Below the pieces are notes generated by a model. That model saw nothing but the letters and a program-made list of their open reading frames with translations, searched no databases and was not told the DNA's origin. Source: Rotaria sordida (Eukaryota > Rotifera > Eurotatoria > Philodinida > Philodinidae). From it: a stretch of 64,000 bases of DNA. Positions 60,309 to 64,000 of this stretch are shown here, one piece after another (positions within the stretch are counted from its first letter, which is position 1; each line of letters begins with the position of its first letter). The DNA lies in assembly GCA_905250125.1 (NCBI GenBank), contig CAJNOL010000105.1:132848-196847 (forward strand). Reading direction: 5' to 3'. A program made the translations under genes and the position numbers.

Positions 60309-60473
60309 ATGTTTGTAAATAGTGGCACATCATTGGTGCCACCGAACAGCAATAATAATAATAACAATCAACACCTATATCCTGCATATAGTTGTGATCA
60401 TTTGCTTGTTCCTCCGTGCTCGTATTCACGTTATAAATCCGAACCAAATGTTGCTGTGTATTTTGACGGTCAG
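60309..60473 (+). CDS. Possible first exon, gene continuing beyond the window
   Basis: ATG opens 55 codons ending CAG|gtatgt. The peptide has an Asn run (NSNNNNNN) and then SRYKSEPNVAVYFDGQ. Codon use and the donor look real, but the peptide was not recognised. It ends in phase 0, as does the candidate exon at 62767, so the two could be alternative first exons of one gene to the right. Confidence 0.3.
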
Positions 60474-62766
60474 GTATGTATTAATGTTAATCATTGTTTC
60501 CTTCAAATTTTCTATATTTGCTAATAAGCCTTGATGAAAAAGCCATAGGTCGAAAAAAAAACATGATAGTTTTTAAAAAGAATAAAAGCCAAAAAAATCT
60601 AATAGAAAGGAAACCGGATGAGGATCGAACAAAAACAAATAAACAAATCATCGTAGGCTAAAAAAAATGATAGACGTGTTTTTGACTTCACTAAATAATA
60701 ATCTTTTTAGATTGGTGTATATTTAGATATATATATATATATATATTAAGAAAAAAGAATTCATTTAAAGTTAATGAATTCGACCTCGTTGATACTCATC
60801 ATGTTGAGTAGAATATAAAACTAAAGAAAGAAGGTTTTTATGTTATTTTTATCTTGGAGCTCATTTAAGCTTATCGGATATTAAACCATCAATATCTAGA
60901 AAAGAAATGTCCTGGAGAAAGAATAGAAAGCTTTACGAAAGAAATGCAGAAAAGACCTCATAAAACACAATTTCAATATGAATATAATATGATTGTCTAT
61001 AAATCAGATGCTTTTGTTTGATTAAGTAGCATTTCATCTAATAAATTTTTCAGTATCCTTTTTTTGTAAATCAGAATAAAAAAAAAAGAAGATATGAAAA
61101 AATTTAATTAACCTAACGTTGTCATCTTGTTAATTTAATATGACAAATATACTAAAAAAGAAAAAAAAAACTGAATCGGTTGAAACGTGCATATTTTATA
61201 TATATATTGACATTGGCTCTGGTGATGTTCTTTTTTTTTTTGTTTTATTGAATATAATACATACTAGACATTTTCGCACTTTATTCAAATCATACTTGCT
61301 GTTTATTCAGATTCCTTTTTTTTTTCTTTTACTATGAATCTAATTGATATGCAAAGAAATGCAAGACAAACAATCAGGCAAGTAAATTGAAATGAACAGA
61401 AAGAATATTTTCTATATATATTTTCATATATTCTACCGTGTAATTAATTTCATAGTAATTCTATGATGTTATTATCTCTTGATACTTCCCATGAGTAAAA
61501 CATCAAATGAATAGAAAGAAATGATTGATTGAAAAGAATGTATATAGTACCATACAGTAAAGTATTTGTCTATTGTGGTACCACAACAATGTTCTATGTC
61601 ATAGTGCATTTGCATAAGAACTGAATAGATAAAATCTAACACAATGATGACAATATTTTTAATCAAAATAAGAAAAACAAATGAATAGACTAGAATAAAA
61701 TTCTTTTAGTATAAACATATGCTACGTATGATAAAGAAGCTGCTGCATCAGATCGCTAATCTGCATAGATGACGATGGGACAGCATATAAATATAATTAT
61801 GCATGTGCATAAAGAAAAAAAAGGAGAAAATTTATTTTCATACTCATTTCTATTGTTGTTACTAATCGATTAGGTTTAGATCAAAAGAAAGAGGGAAACG
61901 AAGAAGTTTTGTCTATCCGGTTCAAAAATTGTAAGTTGATGTTATATATATATATATATGTGTGGGTGTGTGTGACAATCCTTATACGATCAAAGAAAAG
62001 CACTATTTTCTATATTCTTTTGTTAATCATTGGCGGTCTATTTCCAAGAGCAAACAGAATTTATAAGTGACATACACTTATGCACGAATGACAGCATATT
62101 TTTGCTTTAGTTGACTGTTCAATTGTGATAATTTGCGTCTTCACAATCAGCTATTAAGTTTATGTTGTTCTTTTTAGAGAAAAGAAAAAAAGAACTTCGA
62201 AACATTATGAATATCTTCTAATATGAAAAATAAAATAATAAGAATATAGGATTTTATAGAATTATTGAATTGTTATAGACAATAAGAATATAGAAGTCAT
62301 AGTAAGATCAAAATATGTCTACCCATAATAGAATCATTACTTATAGATGTGTTCATCGTTGAATGTTTTCATGCTGACTATAACCACTTAAAGCAAAACT
62401 GTGTGAAATATGACCATAGAGAAAGAATTAACTATATATCTGAGAATGCGAGAAAAAGAAACGAGAGAAATGAAAAAAAAAATGATTAGATATATTCTTT
62501 TTTTAGTCTTATGCTTTTTCTGTCACAAGAATCTCTTCTTCTTCTTTTTCTATCATTTACTACAATGGAAAACAGTCATATTGATATCTTATTCAATAAA
62601 AAACAAAGAAGTATCATAAATACAAAAGACAGGATATGATAAATGATCCTTTTCTTTTTTAATTTTATTATCTATCTATTTTTTCATCATTCATTCTCTA
62701 AACAATACATCTATAATTTTTCAAAAAAAACTAAACTTCTATTACAATTGTTCATAAAAACCAACG
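60474..62766. other. Candidate intron or intergenic sequence
   Basis: AT-rich sequence with AT microsatellites (about 60730 and 61948) and a TGTG run near 61965. No supportable exon was seen on either strand. Confidence 0.4.
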
Positions 62767-62844
62767 ATGAATCTACGACGATTATCTGCGTTTGCCAATT
62801 TTATAGGCTACTCAGATAGTACAGACAATAATAATGAAATTAAT
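62767..62844 (+). CDS. Possible alternative first exon
   Basis: ATG opens 26 codons (MNLRRLSAFANFIGYSDS, then Asp/Asn-rich) ending at a strong donor AAT|gtaagt, phase 0. There is no upstream acceptor near it, which suits a first exon with its own promoter. The product was not recognised. RRLS is a possible basophilic kinase site. Confidence 0.3.
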
Positions 62845-64000
62845 GTAAGTATACGTTCAATATGATATCATAATTATATGTTAACGAATAATTATCATAG
62901 CATATATAAATGATTTATTTTCAAATGAGAAAACCTTCCTAAATAGAAAAAAATTTGTGAAAAAAAGTAACAGACGTGCTATATATAAACAACTGCCAAC
63001 AATGTTTCTTATCATTTCATAACGGAATTAATATTCGAATGATTAGTTTTGGATGTATATCCGGAATGTTCATGACAGATAGTTATTAAATAACAACTAG
63101 CTTCAGTGCATTTAGTTGTAATAACTAAGATTATAAATCTTTTTCCGTACATAGAAGCTAAAAATAGAAGTTTCATGTATTAGAACAAAAGAGTATTGAA
63201 GTTTAATGAGAAGAAAAATGTTTTTCTTGACAATTGTTACTATTTTTTATTCAATAATAAGTATCCATTAAATTGGATTCTTAGATGTCTTTAATGTTAA
63301 TTATATCTATATTTAATACTTCTTGCAATTCTACATCCGATAATCATTATAATAAACATTTTATAATTATGAGAAGATCATAAAAAAAAGTAAAAAAAAC
63401 ACACCTACGTAGGGGAATAGGAAGGATATATATTCATTAGTTTTCTTTTTTTTTTTGTTATGGTATATATCTACATTTCAAAATAGAAGACAACAAGGTT
63501 AGTCATCTGTAGAATATTTTCGAAGTTATTATATTCATTATAAATTATTAAATTATTTTTGCTTTGAAAGATAATTTTTAGATTATGAAAAGAAAATAGA
63601 TAGTGAGATTTTATCTGATCAAATGTGTTCTTTTTGAGAATGTTGGTAAAAGAAATCTCGTATAAGATGAAATAATGAATAAATTTAATTATAGAAAATA
63701 TACTTTACTATGATTGTTGTACTGATTAAAATATGATCAAAATGATAATATTTTTTGATCCAAATAGTAAAATGTATATTTCAATGTAATTTTTAGTGAA
63801 ATAATAAAGATTATTATAATAAACTGTTCTTCTCCTTTTTTTTTTACTTGTAACAATATTCGATAGTTTGAGAATATGAGGATTAATGAGTTAATAAATC
63901 ATAAGTTTTACTCAATAGGGAAATTGTTTTTCGTTTAATTATTAAAATTAACATTATTTATGATGGATCAATAATATTATTTAGAGGAGTAAAATATGAA
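62845..64000. other. Right end of the window, no feature recognised
   Basis: AT-rich sequence without a supportable exon. It may be the first intron of a gene starting at 60.3 or 62.8 kb. Confidence 0.4.

Overview
The window is eukaryotic nuclear DNA, very AT-rich, with compact protein-coding genes split by many short introns (mostly 45-80 bp, gt..ag) and no operon or ribosome-binding-site structure. The gene set is animal: a ZNF423/ZNF521-type zinc-finger regulator, MOSPD2, a CCDC177-like coiled-coil protein, type I PIP5K, KSR, the ciliary protein IQCA1/DRC11, a PRKX-type kinase and a Src-like tyrosine kinase. Small introns, low GC and retained ciliary and Ras/MAPK genes suggest a small-genome invertebrate, perhaps a rotifer. 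That placement is inference from style, not from a diagnostic marker.

Layout: 1.1-7.9 kb (+) ZNF423/521-like gene; 12.3-15.9 kb (-) MOSPD2; 19.1-20.3 kb (-) a decayed duplicate of the 5' half of MOSPD2; 21.6-22.8 kb (-) sulfotransferase-like P-loop gene; 24.1-27.6 kb (-) CCDC177-like gene, head-to-head with 28.2-31.0 kb (+) PIP5K; 33.2-40.9 kb (-) KSR, head-to-head with 41.6-45.9 kb (+) IQCA1/DRC11; 46.7-49.6 kb (-) PRKX-like kinase; 55.3-56.9 kb (+) an intronless SH3-SH2-tyrosine kinase gene with five in-frame stops; 60.3 and 62.8 kb (+) two possible first exons of a gene that continues beyond the window. Complete in-frame exon models were reconstructed for MOSPD2 (15 exons, 569 aa), the sulfotransferase-like gene (6, 304 aa), the CCDC177-like gene (11, 493 aa), PIP5K (5, 470 aa), IQCA1 (11, 815 aa) and the PRKX-like kinase (6, 368 aa). 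KSR is complete except around a 10-N assembly gap.

The space between and inside genes is dominated by short non-autonomous DNA transposons. There are two piggyBac-like elements with exact TTAA flanks, two hAT-like elements with 8-bp target duplications, a Tc1/mariner-like end, and a recurring class of long imperfect palindromes (0.3-1.2 kb), at least one flanked by TA. One palindrome carries a piggyBac-like element nested inside it.

The most notable observations are: a pair of tandem, frame-neutral alternative exons for the zinc-binding half of the KSR C1 domain; a KSR kinase domain without catalytic residues; and the tyrosine kinase gene, whose frame is open for 539 codons without one indel but carries four TGA and one TAG stops, at least two exactly where kinases have an invariant Trp.
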